Source: DASSQJ01 sp963773655 (lineage in GTDB: Bacteria; Actinomycetota; Actinomycetes; Actinomycetales; Dermatophilaceae). Taken from it: DNA of 64,000 nt. Both the position numbers and the translations under genes were made by a program. The notes beneath the pieces are model-generated. The model did not search any database, had not been told where the DNA came from, and saw only the letters and a program-made list of their open reading frames with translations. Shown piece after piece: positions 51,126 to 60,800 of this stretch (the first letter of the stretch is position 1; each line of letters begins with the position of its first letter). The stretch is from contig CAVZBX010000003.1 in NCBI GenBank assembly GCA_963773655.1, forward strand, positions 62,001 through 126,000. The letters are read 5' to 3'.

Positions 51126-51150
51126 CCGAACGGTGGTCGGTGGGTCCGGG

Positions 51151-51169
51151 GGCCGCCGGAGCGGCGGTC
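51151..51169 (+). terminator. Hairpin after DUF2277 gene
   Basis: Eight-bp stem (one G-T pair) GGCCGCCG / CGGCGGTC with loop GAG, 25 bases past the stop. Confidence 0.5.
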
Positions 51170-51662
51170 GCTCACCCCTCGGCATCACCGCAGGTGGAGG
51201 TCCCGGGCGGAGGTGACACGCCGGTGACGACGGGGTGTCGGCGGCGTGACGGCCGGGGGTTCTACCGGTGCCGACGGGGGCGCGTCAAGCCCGGGGCCGG
51301 GGCCGAACGGTCCCCCGCCCTGTGGAAGGCGACACGCGTGCAACTTTCTCCGGTGCACATCCCGTGGATGACGTCGCCGCAGGTCAGAGGGCTGCTGGGA
51401 GTTCGCCGAGAGCGCGGTCCACAGGGTTCTCCACGGTCGGTGCACAACGACCGGCGGCGTTTTCCCCAGGTTGTCCACACGCCGTCAACAGCCGAACGGC
51501 CGATGTCTGCGGATGGGCTTGGAGGGCCGTGGGGCTGGTGCCTACGGTGAGTGCGCGGTCCCGGCTGTCGGTGGTCTCTGGTGGTCTGGTCACGGCGGCG
51601 AGAGGGTCCCGCCCGGCGGCCGGACGGCGGTCCGCAACGGCAGAGGTCAGGGTAGGAGCACG
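51170..51662 (+). promoter_or_regulatory. dnaB: dnaB upstream region with DnaA-box-like sites
   Basis: About 490 bases without a gene. TTGTCCACA at 51471-51479 matches the high-GC DnaA box consensus exactly. CGGTCCACA (51415-51423), TTCTCCACG (51427-51435) and TTTTCCCCA (51460-51468) are partial matches in the same orientation. The remainder has short G/C-rich inverted repeats. A TAGGAG ribosome binding site precedes dnaB. Confidence 0.55.
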
Positions 51663-53036
51663 GTGAGCATCGCGGAGCTGGACACGGGGTACGGGCCCCC
51701 GTCGGCGGGTCCCCCGGACGAGCGCGTGCCGCCCCAGGACCTCGGGGCCGAGCAGTCGGTCCTCGGGTCGATGCTGCTCGACAAGGACGCGATCGCCGAC
51801 TGCCTGGAGGCGGTCAAGGCCCACGACTTCTACCGGCCGGCCCACGAGCTGGTCTTCGACGCCGTCCTCGACCTGTTCGGGCGTGGTGAGCCGGCCGACG
51901 CCATCACCGTCGCCGACGAGCTGTCGAAGCGGGGTGACCTCGCCCGCGTGGGCGGGCAGGCGTACCTCCACCAGCTCATCCAGTCGGTGCCCACCGCGGC
52001 CAACGCCGGCTACTACGCCGAGATCGTCCACGAGCGTGCCGTGCTGCGCCGGCTCGTCGAGGCCGGCACGCGGATCGTCCAGATGGGGTACGCGCAGGGC
52101 GAGGGCGACGTCGAGGACATCGTCAACCGCGCCCAGGCCGAGGTGTACGGCGTCGCCGAGGCCCGCGGCTCCGAGGACTACCACCGGCTCGGCGAGCTCC
52201 TCAACGACACGATGGAGGAGATCGAGGCCGCGGCCGGGCGCACCGACGAGATGATCGGGGTCCCCACCGGCTTCATCGAGCTCGACCAGCTCACCCACGG
52301 CCTGCACCCCGGGCAGATGATCGTCGTCGCAGCGCGGCCGGCCGTGGGCAAGTCCACGCTCGGCATCGACATCGCCCGGGCGGCCGCGATCAAGCACCAG
52401 ATGGCCACGGCGGTGTTCTCCCTCGAGATGAGCCGCACCGAGATCACCATGCGCATCCTCTCCGCGGAGGCCACCATCCAGCTCCAGGACCTGCGCCGCG
52501 GGCTGAAGAACCAGGACCAGTGGAACAAGCTCGCCCGGATCATGGGCAAGATCAGCGACTCCCCGCTCTTCGTCGACGACTCCCCGAACATGTCCCTGAT
52601 GGAGATCCGGGCCAAGTGTCGGCGGCTGAAGCAGCAGCACAACCTCAAGCTCGTCGTCATCGACTACCTCCAGCTGATGACCTCGGGCAAGAAGGTCGAG
52701 TCCCGCCAGCAGGAGGTCGCCGAGTTCTCGCGCGCGCTCAAGCTGCTCGCCAAGGAGCTGGAGGTGCCGGTCATCGCGATCAGCCAGCTGAACCGTGGAC
52801 CCGAGCAGCGCACCGACAAGCGCCCGCAGATGTCCGACCTGCGCGAGTCGGGCTCGATCGAGCAGGATGCCGACGTCGTCATCCTCCTGCACCGCGACCG
52901 CTCCGACCCCGAGCGCGACGGCGAGGCCGACGTCATCGTCGCCAAGCACCGCAACGGTCCCACCGCCGACATCGTCCTCGCCTTCCAGGGGCACTACTCG
53001 CGGTTCAACAACATGGCCAAGGACGGGGGCTTCTAG
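51663..53036 (+). CDS. dnaB: Replicative DNA helicase DnaB
   Basis: 457 residues. The N-terminal collar domain begins VPPQDLGAEQSVLGSMLLD. The RecA-like motor has Walker A ARPAVGKST (K230), MSRTEITMRILSAEA, Walker B LVVIDYLQLM and QLNRGPEQR with the arginine finger. No intein interrupts it, in contrast to several mycobacterial dnaB genes. The hexamer unwinds DNA at the fork. The GTG start with TAGGAG is chosen over upstream in-frame codons. The stop codon is inside the terminator palindrome. Confidence 0.96.
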   Translation: MSIAELDTGYGPPSAGPPDERVPPQDLGAEQSVLGSMLLDKDAIADCLEAVKAHDFYRPAHELVFDAVLDLFGRGEPADAITVADELSKRGDLARVGGQAYLHQLIQSVPTAANAGYYAEIVHERAVLRRLVEAGTRIVQMGYAQGEGDVEDIVNRAQAEVYGVAEARGSEDYHRLGELLNDTMEEIEAAAGRTDEMIGVPTGFIELDQLTHGLHPGQMIVVAARPAVGKSTLGIDIARAAAIKHQMATAVFSLEMSRTEITMRILSAEATIQLQDLRRGLKNQDQWNKLARIMGKISDSPLFVDDSPNMSLMEIRAKCRRLKQQHNLKLVVIDYLQLMTSGKKVESRQQEVAEFSRALKLLAKELEVPVIAISQLNRGPEQRTDKRPQMSDLRESGSIEQDADVVILLHRDRSDPERDGEADVIVAKHRNGPTADIVLAFQGHYSRFNNMAKDGGF

Positions 53037-53060
53037 GTGTGATGCCCGGGCATCACACCT
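53035..53060 (+). terminator. Terminator of dnaB, perfect palindrome
   Basis: A perfect 26-bp palindrome (13-base arms, AGGTGTGATGCCC and its inverse) that includes the dnaB stop codon. Confidence 0.8.
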
Positions 53061-53092
53061 GGGCGACGCCGGCGCACACCTGGGCGACGCCG
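53054..53092. repeat. 18-bp direct repeat after dnaB
   Basis: CACACCTGGGCGACGCCG occurs at 53054-53071 and 53075-53092 (21-base period), overlapping the end of the terminator palindrome. Confidence 0.8.
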
Positions 53093-53317
53093 ACGCGGGC
53101 CGCCTCGTCGGCGTCGGGACCGGCCGGCGAGCGTGGCGCCGAGGGCGTGGCCGAGCACGGCGATCCGCAGCGGGTCCATCGACCCAGCGCCCCGGGCAGC
53201 TCCGTGTAGTGCGATGACGAGCCGGGCGGCGGCGGCGCCGCCGGAGGGCGCCCTCGTGACTACAGTGGGCGCGCGCCGGCGCAGGAGCGCCCGGCAGGGG
53301 TTGAAGGGAGCGACGCG
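53093..53317 (+). other. Region upstream of the lacI-type gene
   Basis: About 225 bases with no recognised gene and no copy of the GAGAGCGCTCTC operator, so the repressor does not appear to regulate itself through that motif. A GAAGGGAG ribosome binding site precedes the GTG start. Confidence 0.4.
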
Positions 53318-54364
53318 GTGCCACCACGCGGCGACTACGGCCGGGCCACGCTCGAGGCCGTGGCCAGGGAGGCCGGGGTCTCCCGGGCCACCGTCTCCCG
53401 GGTCGTCAACGGGTCCCCGAGCGTCGACCCGGCGATGGCCAAGCGGGTGCGGGCCGCGGTCGAGAAGCTCCACTACGTGCCCAACCAGGCCGCCCGCAGC
53501 CTGATGACGATGCGCACCAACACGGTGGCGCTCGTCGCGGCCGAGTCCGACGACCGGGTCTTCGGCGATCCCTTCTTCTCCTCGATCATCCGGGGGGTCA
53601 GCCAGGGGCTGTCGGGGAGCGGGTGGCAGCTGACCCTCGTCATGGCCAAGGGCGACGCCGAGGTCGAGGACGCCACCCGCTACCTTCTCGGGGGACACGT
53701 CGACGGCGCGCTGCTCATCTCCGAGCACGGCGGCCACCAGCTCGCGGCGACCCTGTCCGACGCCGGCATCCCGGTGGTCATCGGTGGCCGGCCGATGGAC
53801 CCGTCGGTACGGGCCCCGTACGTCGACCACAACAACCTCGGCGGCGCCGAGATCGCCGCGCGCCACCTGCGCGCCCTGGGCCGTCGCCGGATCGCGACGA
53901 TCGCCGGGCCGCAGGACATGTCCGCCGGCGTCGACCGGCTCGTCGGCTTCGAGCGCGGCCTGGGCGACGCCTTCGACCCCCAGCTCGTGGTGCACGGCCA
54001 GTTCACCGCCGCCTCCGGTGCGGAGGCGATGAGCGGGCTGCTCGAGCGGGCGCCCGACCTCGACGCCGTGTTCGCCGCCTCGGACCTCATGGCGCTCGGC
54101 GCCCTGCAGGTGCTGGCCCGCACCGGCCGCGCGGTCCCCGCGGACGTCGCGGTCGTCGGATACGACGACATCACCCTCGCCGGCGAGTCCAGCCCCCCGC
54201 TCACCACGGTGCGCCAGGGCACCCAGGAGCAGGGCCGGCGGATGGCGCGTCTCATGCTCGAGGAGATCCATCGGAGGGCGGATCCCGACGGCGAGCCGTC
54301 CGGGCCGAGGACCCCGGAGGGCATCGTCCTGCCGGTGGAGCTGGTCGTCCGCGAGTCCGCCTGA
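53318..54364 (+). CDS. LacI-family repressor of the beta-glucan locus
   Basis: 348 residues. The N-terminal helix-turn-helix and hinge read TLEAVAREAGVSRATVSRVV (11-30) and VPNQAARSLMTMRT. The periplasmic-binding-like core contains DPFFSSIIRGV, VDGALLISEHGG, AGPQDMSAGVDRLVGFERGL and VAVVGYDDITLAGESSPPLTTV. Such repressors release DNA on binding a sugar. The next gene starts 76 bases after its stop, behind a perfect LacI-type palindrome. Two further copies flank the phosphorylase/ABC importer promoters, so this protein is the natural candidate for all three. Confidence 0.9.
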   Translation: MPPRGDYGRATLEAVAREAGVSRATVSRVVNGSPSVDPAMAKRVRAAVEKLHYVPNQAARSLMTMRTNTVALVAAESDDRVFGDPFFSSIIRGVSQGLSGSGWQLTLVMAKGDAEVEDATRYLLGGHVDGALLISEHGGHQLAATLSDAGIPVVIGGRPMDPSVRAPYVDHNNLGGAEIAARHLRALGRRRIATIAGPQDMSAGVDRLVGFERGLGDAFDPQLVVHGQFTAASGAEAMSGLLERAPDLDAVFAASDLMALGALQVLARTGRAVPADVAVVGYDDITLAGESSPPLTTVRQGTQEQGRRMARLMLEEIHRRADPDGEPSGPRTPEGIVLPVELVVRESA

Positions 54365-54374
54365 CGTCCACCCC

Positions 54375-54423
54375 TTGCCAGCTGGCCGCCTCCTCCGTAC
54401 TCTGCTGAGAGAGCGCTCTCTCA
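54375..54423 (+). promoter_or_regulatory. Promoter and LacI operator of the GH16 gene
   Basis: TTGCCA (54375-54380) and TACTCT (54398-54403) are 17 bases apart. The 18-bp palindrome TGAGAGAGCGCTCTCTCA (54406-54423) covers the expected transcription start. The core GAGAGCGCTCTC resembles the CebR-type consensus TGGGAGCGCTCCCA. Confidence 0.82.
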
Positions 54424-54440
54424 CCACTCGGAGGTCAACG

Positions 54441-57400
54441 ATGACTCGCGCCACCCGCCGTCCCCTCGCGGCGGCAGCGATCCTGGTGCTGGGGGCCGCG
54501 CCTGGCCCTGCAGACCACGACCGCGGCCGCAGCCCCACCCCTGGTCGACGACTTCGAGTCCCCCCTCGTGCAGGGAGCGACGGCCGCGGGGGTGCCGATC
54601 GGCTTCTACCAGGCCCAGTCGCCCGGCAGCACCCTCTCGTACGACCGGGTCGTGCCGCCGGAGCAGGTGCCGGAGCACGACGCGGCCAACCACGCGCTCT
54701 CGATGACCGCCGACATCGACGCCTGGGGCGTCGTCGTCCACGCCTTCGAGGACGAGACCGTGACCGAGTGGGTCACCGAGGACTGGAGCCCGTACGCGGG
54801 GATGCGGTTCTGGTTCCGCGGCGCCGGTGAGGGCACGACGATGTTCGTCGACGTCATCGACAACCGGTCCGACGGGTCCACCGTCGACGACGCCGAGCGG
54901 TGGTCGGTCTCCTTCGTCGACGACACCGCCGGCTGGCGCGTGGTCGAGCTGCCGTTCGACACCTTCTCGCGCAAGGAGATCGGCAACGGGGCGCCCAACG
55001 ACGGGTTCCAGCTCGATGCGGTCCACGGCTGGGCCGTGGGCGCGCTCGGCACCGGGGGCGAGAAGACCTTCTACGTCGACGACGTGGAGACCTACGGCGT
55101 GGCACCGGAGCGGCCGCTCACCGTCGGGTTCACCGGGGTCGACTTCCCCGTCGCCGAGGGCGAGACCGCCACGGTGGGCGTGCGCCTCAGCAAGCTCAGC
55201 GAGGAGGACGTCACCGTGCGGGTGCGCTCGACCACGGGCACCGCGCGGCCGGGGGTCGACTACACACCCGTCGACACGGTCGTCACCGTGCCCGCCGGCC
55301 AGCGCGAGACCGGGGTCGAGGTCCCGACCACCGACAACGGCTCGTTCCAGGGGGAGCGGGGCCTGGTCCTCGAGCTCTCCGAGCCCACCGTGGCCGGCCT
55401 CGGCCGCCCGCCGGTGACGCGCGTGCTCGTCACGGACGACGAGACCCGGCCGGCCCGGGAGGTCTCCGACTTCGAGGGCTTCGACACCCGGTGGGAGGGG
55501 ACCCGGCGCACGACGGCGCAGGAGACCGTGGTCATGGAGGGTGACGCCTGGACCCAGCCGGGCCAGCAGGGGCCCGAGGGGGTCCTCGAGCTCACCGGGC
55601 GCGGCGTCAAGCGCAGTGCCGGCGTGACCCTGCCCTCGGTCGAGGACTGGAGCGGCAGCGGCGGCCTCGCCCTGTCCTACCTCGGCCAGGGCACCGGCAA
55701 GGAGGTCACCGTGAGCCTGGGCCAGGCCACGGCCGACCCGGCGGCGGGCGACCCCGCCACCTGGCCGCTGGTGTGGTCCGACGAGTTCGACGGCCGCGCC
55801 GGCACGGCGCCGGACCCGCGCAACTGGACCCACGAGGTCGGTGACGGCACCATCATCGGCAAGCCCGGATGGGGCAACGACGAGCTGCAGTACTACACCG
55901 ACAGCACCGACAACGCCGCCCACGACGGCAACGGCCACCTCGTCGTCACGACCCGCGAGAACACCGACGAGGACCTGCTCTGCTACTACGGCACCTGCCG
56001 CTACACCTCGGCGCGACTGGTCAGCCAGTACCAGGCCGAGTTCGAGTACGGACGGATCGAGACCCGGCTGCGGGTCCCCGTCGGCGACGGGCTGTGGCCG
56101 GCGTTCTGGGCGCTCGGCACCGACATCCCGGTGAACCCGTGGCCCGCCTCGGGCGAGATCGACATCATGGAGAACGTCGGCCGCGATCCCGACACCCTCT
56201 TCGGCACGATCCACGGGCCGGGCTACTCCGGCGGCCAGTCCTTCGGCGGCACCTTCGACTTCGGCGAGCCGATGGCCGAGGAGTTCCACACCGTGGCAGT
56301 CGACTGGAGCCCGGGACAGATCGTCTGGACCGTCGACGGCCAGACCTTCCACGAGGCGGTGCCCGCGGACGTCGCCCCGAACGAGTGGGTCTTCGAGCAC
56401 CCGTTCTTCCTGCTCCTCAACACCGCCGTCGGCGGCAACTTCGGGGGCGCCGTCGGTGCGGACACGACCTTCCCCCAGGAGTACGTGCTCGACTACGTGC
56501 GCGTCTACCAGGGCGACCGCGCCGAGCGGACCTTCACGGCGACCTTCACCGACGACACCACCGGATGGCGTGACGTCACCCTGCCGTGGGGCGCGTTCGC
56601 CGCCGACGGCGCGGGCGCCGAGGCCGTCCTGGACGCGTCGCGCATCTCCACGGTGGAGGTGGCGGCCCGCAGCGGCAGCGCGAACGGCTCGGTCGTTCTC
56701 GACGACGTGCGGCTGACCTGTGCGGACGAGGCGACGGTCGAGACCACCGCCGACTCCGGTCCGGGGAGCCTGCGTGCCGCCCTCGCCTCGACGTGCGACG
56801 GAGGCACGGTGCAGGTCGCGGACGCGGTGGCCGGTGGCACGGTGCTCCTGGAGCGCCCGCTGTCGGTCGACGGCACGGTGACGGTCGAGGCCGGCGGCCT
56901 CGTCCTCGACGGGCAGGGAAGCACCCGGATCCTCGAGACGGCGGCGGGCGCGGAGGTGACGCTGAGCGACGCCACCCTCACCCACGGGTACGGCAGCGAG
57001 CTCGGCGGCGCCGTCGTCAACAACGGCTCACTGCACCTCACCGAGGTGGCCGTGGTCGACAACCGCGTGACGACGACCGGCAACGACTTCTGGAAGGGCG
57101 GTGGCGGCATCTACACCGGCGAGGGCGGGACCCTGACCCTGACCCGGAGCACGGTCGCCGACAACACCGTCACCGACGGGCCGGCGGGTGGCCTCTACGG
57201 CTTCTTCGGCTCGACCCTGACCGTCGTCGACTCGACGGTGAGCGGCAACTCCGCCACCGACGTCGCCGGCGGCATCCGCAGCCTCGGCACCCTGACGGTC
57301 CGCAACTCCACGGTGAGCGGCAACACCGCGACCGGGTGGCACGGTGGCGGGATCTTCGTCACCGACGGCGCGGCGACGATCGAGTGGTCGACGGTCACCG

Positions 57401-57792
57401 GCAACACCTCGCCCGCCGGCACCACGGGCGGGCTCTTCGTCGGGACCTTCGGCGACTCCACGGCCTCGCTCGTCCTCGACAGCAGCATCGTCGAGGGCAA
57501 CAGCGGCGCCCAGTGCCTCGCCGGGTACTTCGGCGGCGGTGCGGTCAGCCTGACCTCGGCCGGCCACAACGTGCTGGGCGACGACTCGTGCGGCTCCGGC
57601 CCGGACGACGTCATCGGGTCGGCCGGCCTCGGCGCCCTCGCCGACAACGGCGGGCCGACGTTGACCCACCTGCCGGCGGCGGACGGCCCGGCCGTGGGCC
57701 GGGGCGACGCCGGCACGGCGCCGGAGACGGACCAGCGTGGAGTCGCGCGCGACGCCGCCCCCGACGCCGGCGCCGTGGAGGTCACCTCCTAG
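54441..57792 (+). CDS. Large secreted multidomain GH16 beta-glucanase (signal peptide out of frame)
   Basis: ATG 54441, behind GGAGG, opens a signal peptide (MTRATRRPLAAAAILVLGAA) whose frame fails near 54501; dropping one C joins it to LALQTTTAAAAPPLVDDFESP. The mature frame is open from at least 54568 (1074 residues, numbered from there). Domains: a CBM11/CIA30-like module (up to about 185), a Calx-beta domain (about 190-290), the first half of a second CBM-like module (about 295-390), a GH16 domain (about 395-650) with E530-I-D-I-M-E535, the second half of that module (about 655-715), and a right-handed beta-helix rich in TVSGNSAT-type repeats. It likely cuts beta-1,3-glucan (laminarin type) outside the cell. 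Confidence 0.85.
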
Positions 57793-57822
57793 CAGCCGTC
57801 GCGGACCGCGGTCCGACACGGC

Positions 57823-57860
57823 CGAGGGCCGCACCGGGTGGGTCACCGGTGCGGCCCTCG
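57823..57860. terminator. Bidirectional terminator, GH16 / phosphorylase
   Basis: Perfect 15-bp arms (CGAGGGCCGCACCGG / CCGGTGCGGCCCTCG) with an 8-base loop between convergent genes. Confidence 0.85.
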
Positions 57861-57874
57861 CGCGTGTCCCCCGG

Positions 57875-60800
57875 CTACGGCGCCGAGACGACCAGGGCGC
57901 GCACCGCGCCCGACCGGGTGACGACGGCCTCGAGGACGTCAGCCGGGAGCACCCAGCCCTCGACCCGGAGCCGGGTGCCGTCCGAGCGCTGGACCTCGAC
58001 CGAGGGACCGTCGCCCCCGCGGACGTAGACGACGGGCACCTGGCACCAGGTGAAGGCGAGGCCACCGGCCGGGACGGGCACCGAGCCGACCCGCCCGGAG
58101 GCGTCCACGTACTCCCACGTGGTGGGCTCACCCCGCCACTCGCGCTCGGGCACGGCGTCGGGACGGAAGCCGACGGTGCCGCCGTCCGCGACCAGGCCGA
58201 GGTCGTGCCAGCGGACGACGATGTCCTCCTTGACCTGGCCGGTCATGCCCGGCTGGCGGGCGCCCTGTCCGGACGGCGTGTGCGAGTACGGGTCGATCGG
58301 CACGGCGCCGACCTGCTCGGGGGAGCGGTGGCTCAGCAGGCCCGCCCGGACCTCGTCGACGGCGTCGGCCAGGCGCGAGCGGATGTCGTCGTTCGCGGCA
58401 CCGGTGGGGACCGCGTCACGGGCTGCCTGGACGGCAGCGAGGTACTTGCTCACCATGTGCCAGTACACGCTGCCGAGGCCCTCGTACGCGAAGAAGGTCC
58501 CCGACCGGCCGGTGTAGGCGGCGTGGTCGACCGCCTCCTCGAAGACGTCCAGGACGGCCGCCCGGTCGCGCAGCACGAGCTCCGCCCAGGCGGGGTCGGT
58601 CACCAGCTCGTCGAGCACCCGCCCGACGTCGGCGGCGTTGCGCAGGTCGCCCCCGAAGTACCAGTGCCCGTCGGCCGCGGCGGCCACGAGGCGTCGGTCC
58701 GGGGTGGCCGCGAGGCGCTCGAGCAGCCCGATGCCCCGGCCCGACTCGGGCACGCGGGCACGCTCGAGCAGCCCTGGGACCTCACGGTCCGGGTAGAGCA
58801 GGTAGGTCTGCCGGTCTGCGGCCCACAGGGGGCTGCGCCGGACGGCGTCGACGAGCCCCGCCGCGGCCGACGGACCCAGTGCACCGCTGGCGAGCACAGC
58901 CACCTGGCCCTCGAGCATGGGTCCGAGCGGGCGGACGGTCAGCGCGGTGGCGTCGCCCTCGAGGACGCCGTACGACATCACCAGCCCGTCCGGCTGCCAC
59001 GCGGAGGCGATCGCGTCGTCGAGCCAGGCGAGGACACCGCGGAGGAAGGAGCGCAGGGAGGGGGCCGCCAGTTCGGCCCGGCCCTCCAGGGCCGGGCCGT
59101 ACACCGCGTCACGGAAGGCGTCACCGGCGTCACCGAGGGCGGCCACGGCCTCGGCGCGCGCCGCCGGGCTCCAGCGCCCGTCCGCCGGCAGCCGGGTGGT
59201 CAGGACGTCGTCGAGGCGTCCCACCAGGGCGGCGAGCGGGGCGGAGACGGGTACGGGCGACGCGGGGCCGGCGTGCCCGAGCGGCTCGGTCCAGTCGAGC
59301 GCGTCGGCGACGAAGGCACGCAGCTGGGCGGCGGTGACGAGCGAGACGCCGCGCCCGACCAGTGCGTTGTTGGCGTCGTTCCACTCCGGGCGCTGGGTGT
59401 TCATCCAGACACCGTGTCCCGGAACGAGGTTGACGGTCTTCGCGGCGATGATGAGCAGCAGCTTCTCGAGCAGGGAGGCCCGCACCGGGCGCTCCTCGGC
59501 GTCCAGGCGCAGGCGGCCGTCGCCGCCCAGGCGCCCGACCCGGTCGACGGTGCGGGCGTGGGCCTCGCCGTCGAAGACGACCATCGGTGCGGAGCCGTCG
59601 AGGGCCTCACGCCACCGGGCCAGCCGGTAGGGCACGTCGGCGTGGACCAGGTCGGCCCGCACGAGGTCCTCGGCCGACCAGCCACCCACCAGGTCGTGCC
59701 GGTGCCGGAGCAACTGGTGCAGGTAGACGACCTGGTGGTCGCTCCAGTACCCGATGTTGGCCCACGGGTCCTCGGGGTCCGGTACCTCCCAGTCGGGTCC
59801 CTCCGTCGAGATCCGGTAGGGGTTGTACCCGTCGACGGTCATCGCGTCGAGCACGACCCGGACCATCGGGTCCAGCAGTGGGGGGAACGACAGCGCCAAC
59901 GCCTCCCAGTTCTGGATGATGTCGCGCCAGTTGCCCTCGTAGCGCAGGATCGGCTCCCCGGCGTCGTCGGCGACGACGATGGCGAACCGGTTCCACGGCC
60001 GGCTCGGGTCGCCGTGGCGGCGCGCGAAGGTGAGCGGCAGGTACTCGCCGAGGAGCCGGCGCAGGTCGGGGTCCTCGGTGCCCGCGACCAGGTCCGCGAG
60101 GTCGCGGTACGCGAACCGCTCGGGCAGGCCGGCGACGACGCCGCCCCAGCGGTGCGCCCAGCCCCGGTGCCGGACCTCGAGGAAGGCCTCGACGTCGGTG
60201 CGCCGCACCGACAGGCCCTCGGCGGGCACCCCGCCACGGAGCACGTTGAAGACCACCGACGAGGTGTGGTGGGCGCACGCCACCGGGTCGCCGGTGGACT
60301 GCTCTCCGTCCGCCGAGGCGACGAGGCGGCGCAGGTGTGCGCGGTCCTCGTCGAGCGAGCGCCCCAGCGACTCCCGCCACGTGGTCGCGTCGGCGCCGGC
60401 GCGACCGTGCACGAGGTCGGCCACCGCCGCGGCGTCACAGCCGGTGTCGAGCACGACCTGCCAGCTGCGGCTCTCTCCGGGAGCGAGCGCGATGGTGCCA
60501 CGCAGCCGGTAGGCACCGCGCTGCCCGCGCGTCGTGCGCGTGGTCCGCCCCTCGCCGCGCAGCGACCGTGCCGGCGGGCGGATGTCGGGGTGCATCCCGG
60601 CCGGGTCCGGGCTCCACATCGTCGTCGCCCGCCAGGACTCGGCGGCCTCGGCGAGGTCGGTGAGGGCGGCGTTGAGCCGGGTCCAGGCGACCCCGCTGCC
60701 CGGGTCGAGCTCGGTGAGCTTGTAGGCGTCCAGCAGGGTGGAGAGCTCACGCTGGACGCGGGTGCCCGCGCCGGGGGGAAGGACGTCGACGACTCCGTCG

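Noticed and set aside
51185..51478. 97-codon minus-strand frame upstream of dnaB
   Set aside because: Pro/Arg-rich composition, no ribosome binding site and no recognisable domain.
51170..51662. Chromosomal replication origin
   Set aside because: Only one exact DnaA box plus a few partial ones, no AT-rich unwinding element, and neither dnaA nor dnaN is adjacent.
51663..53036. Intein in dnaB
   Set aside because: The protein is 457 residues with uninterrupted helicase motifs.
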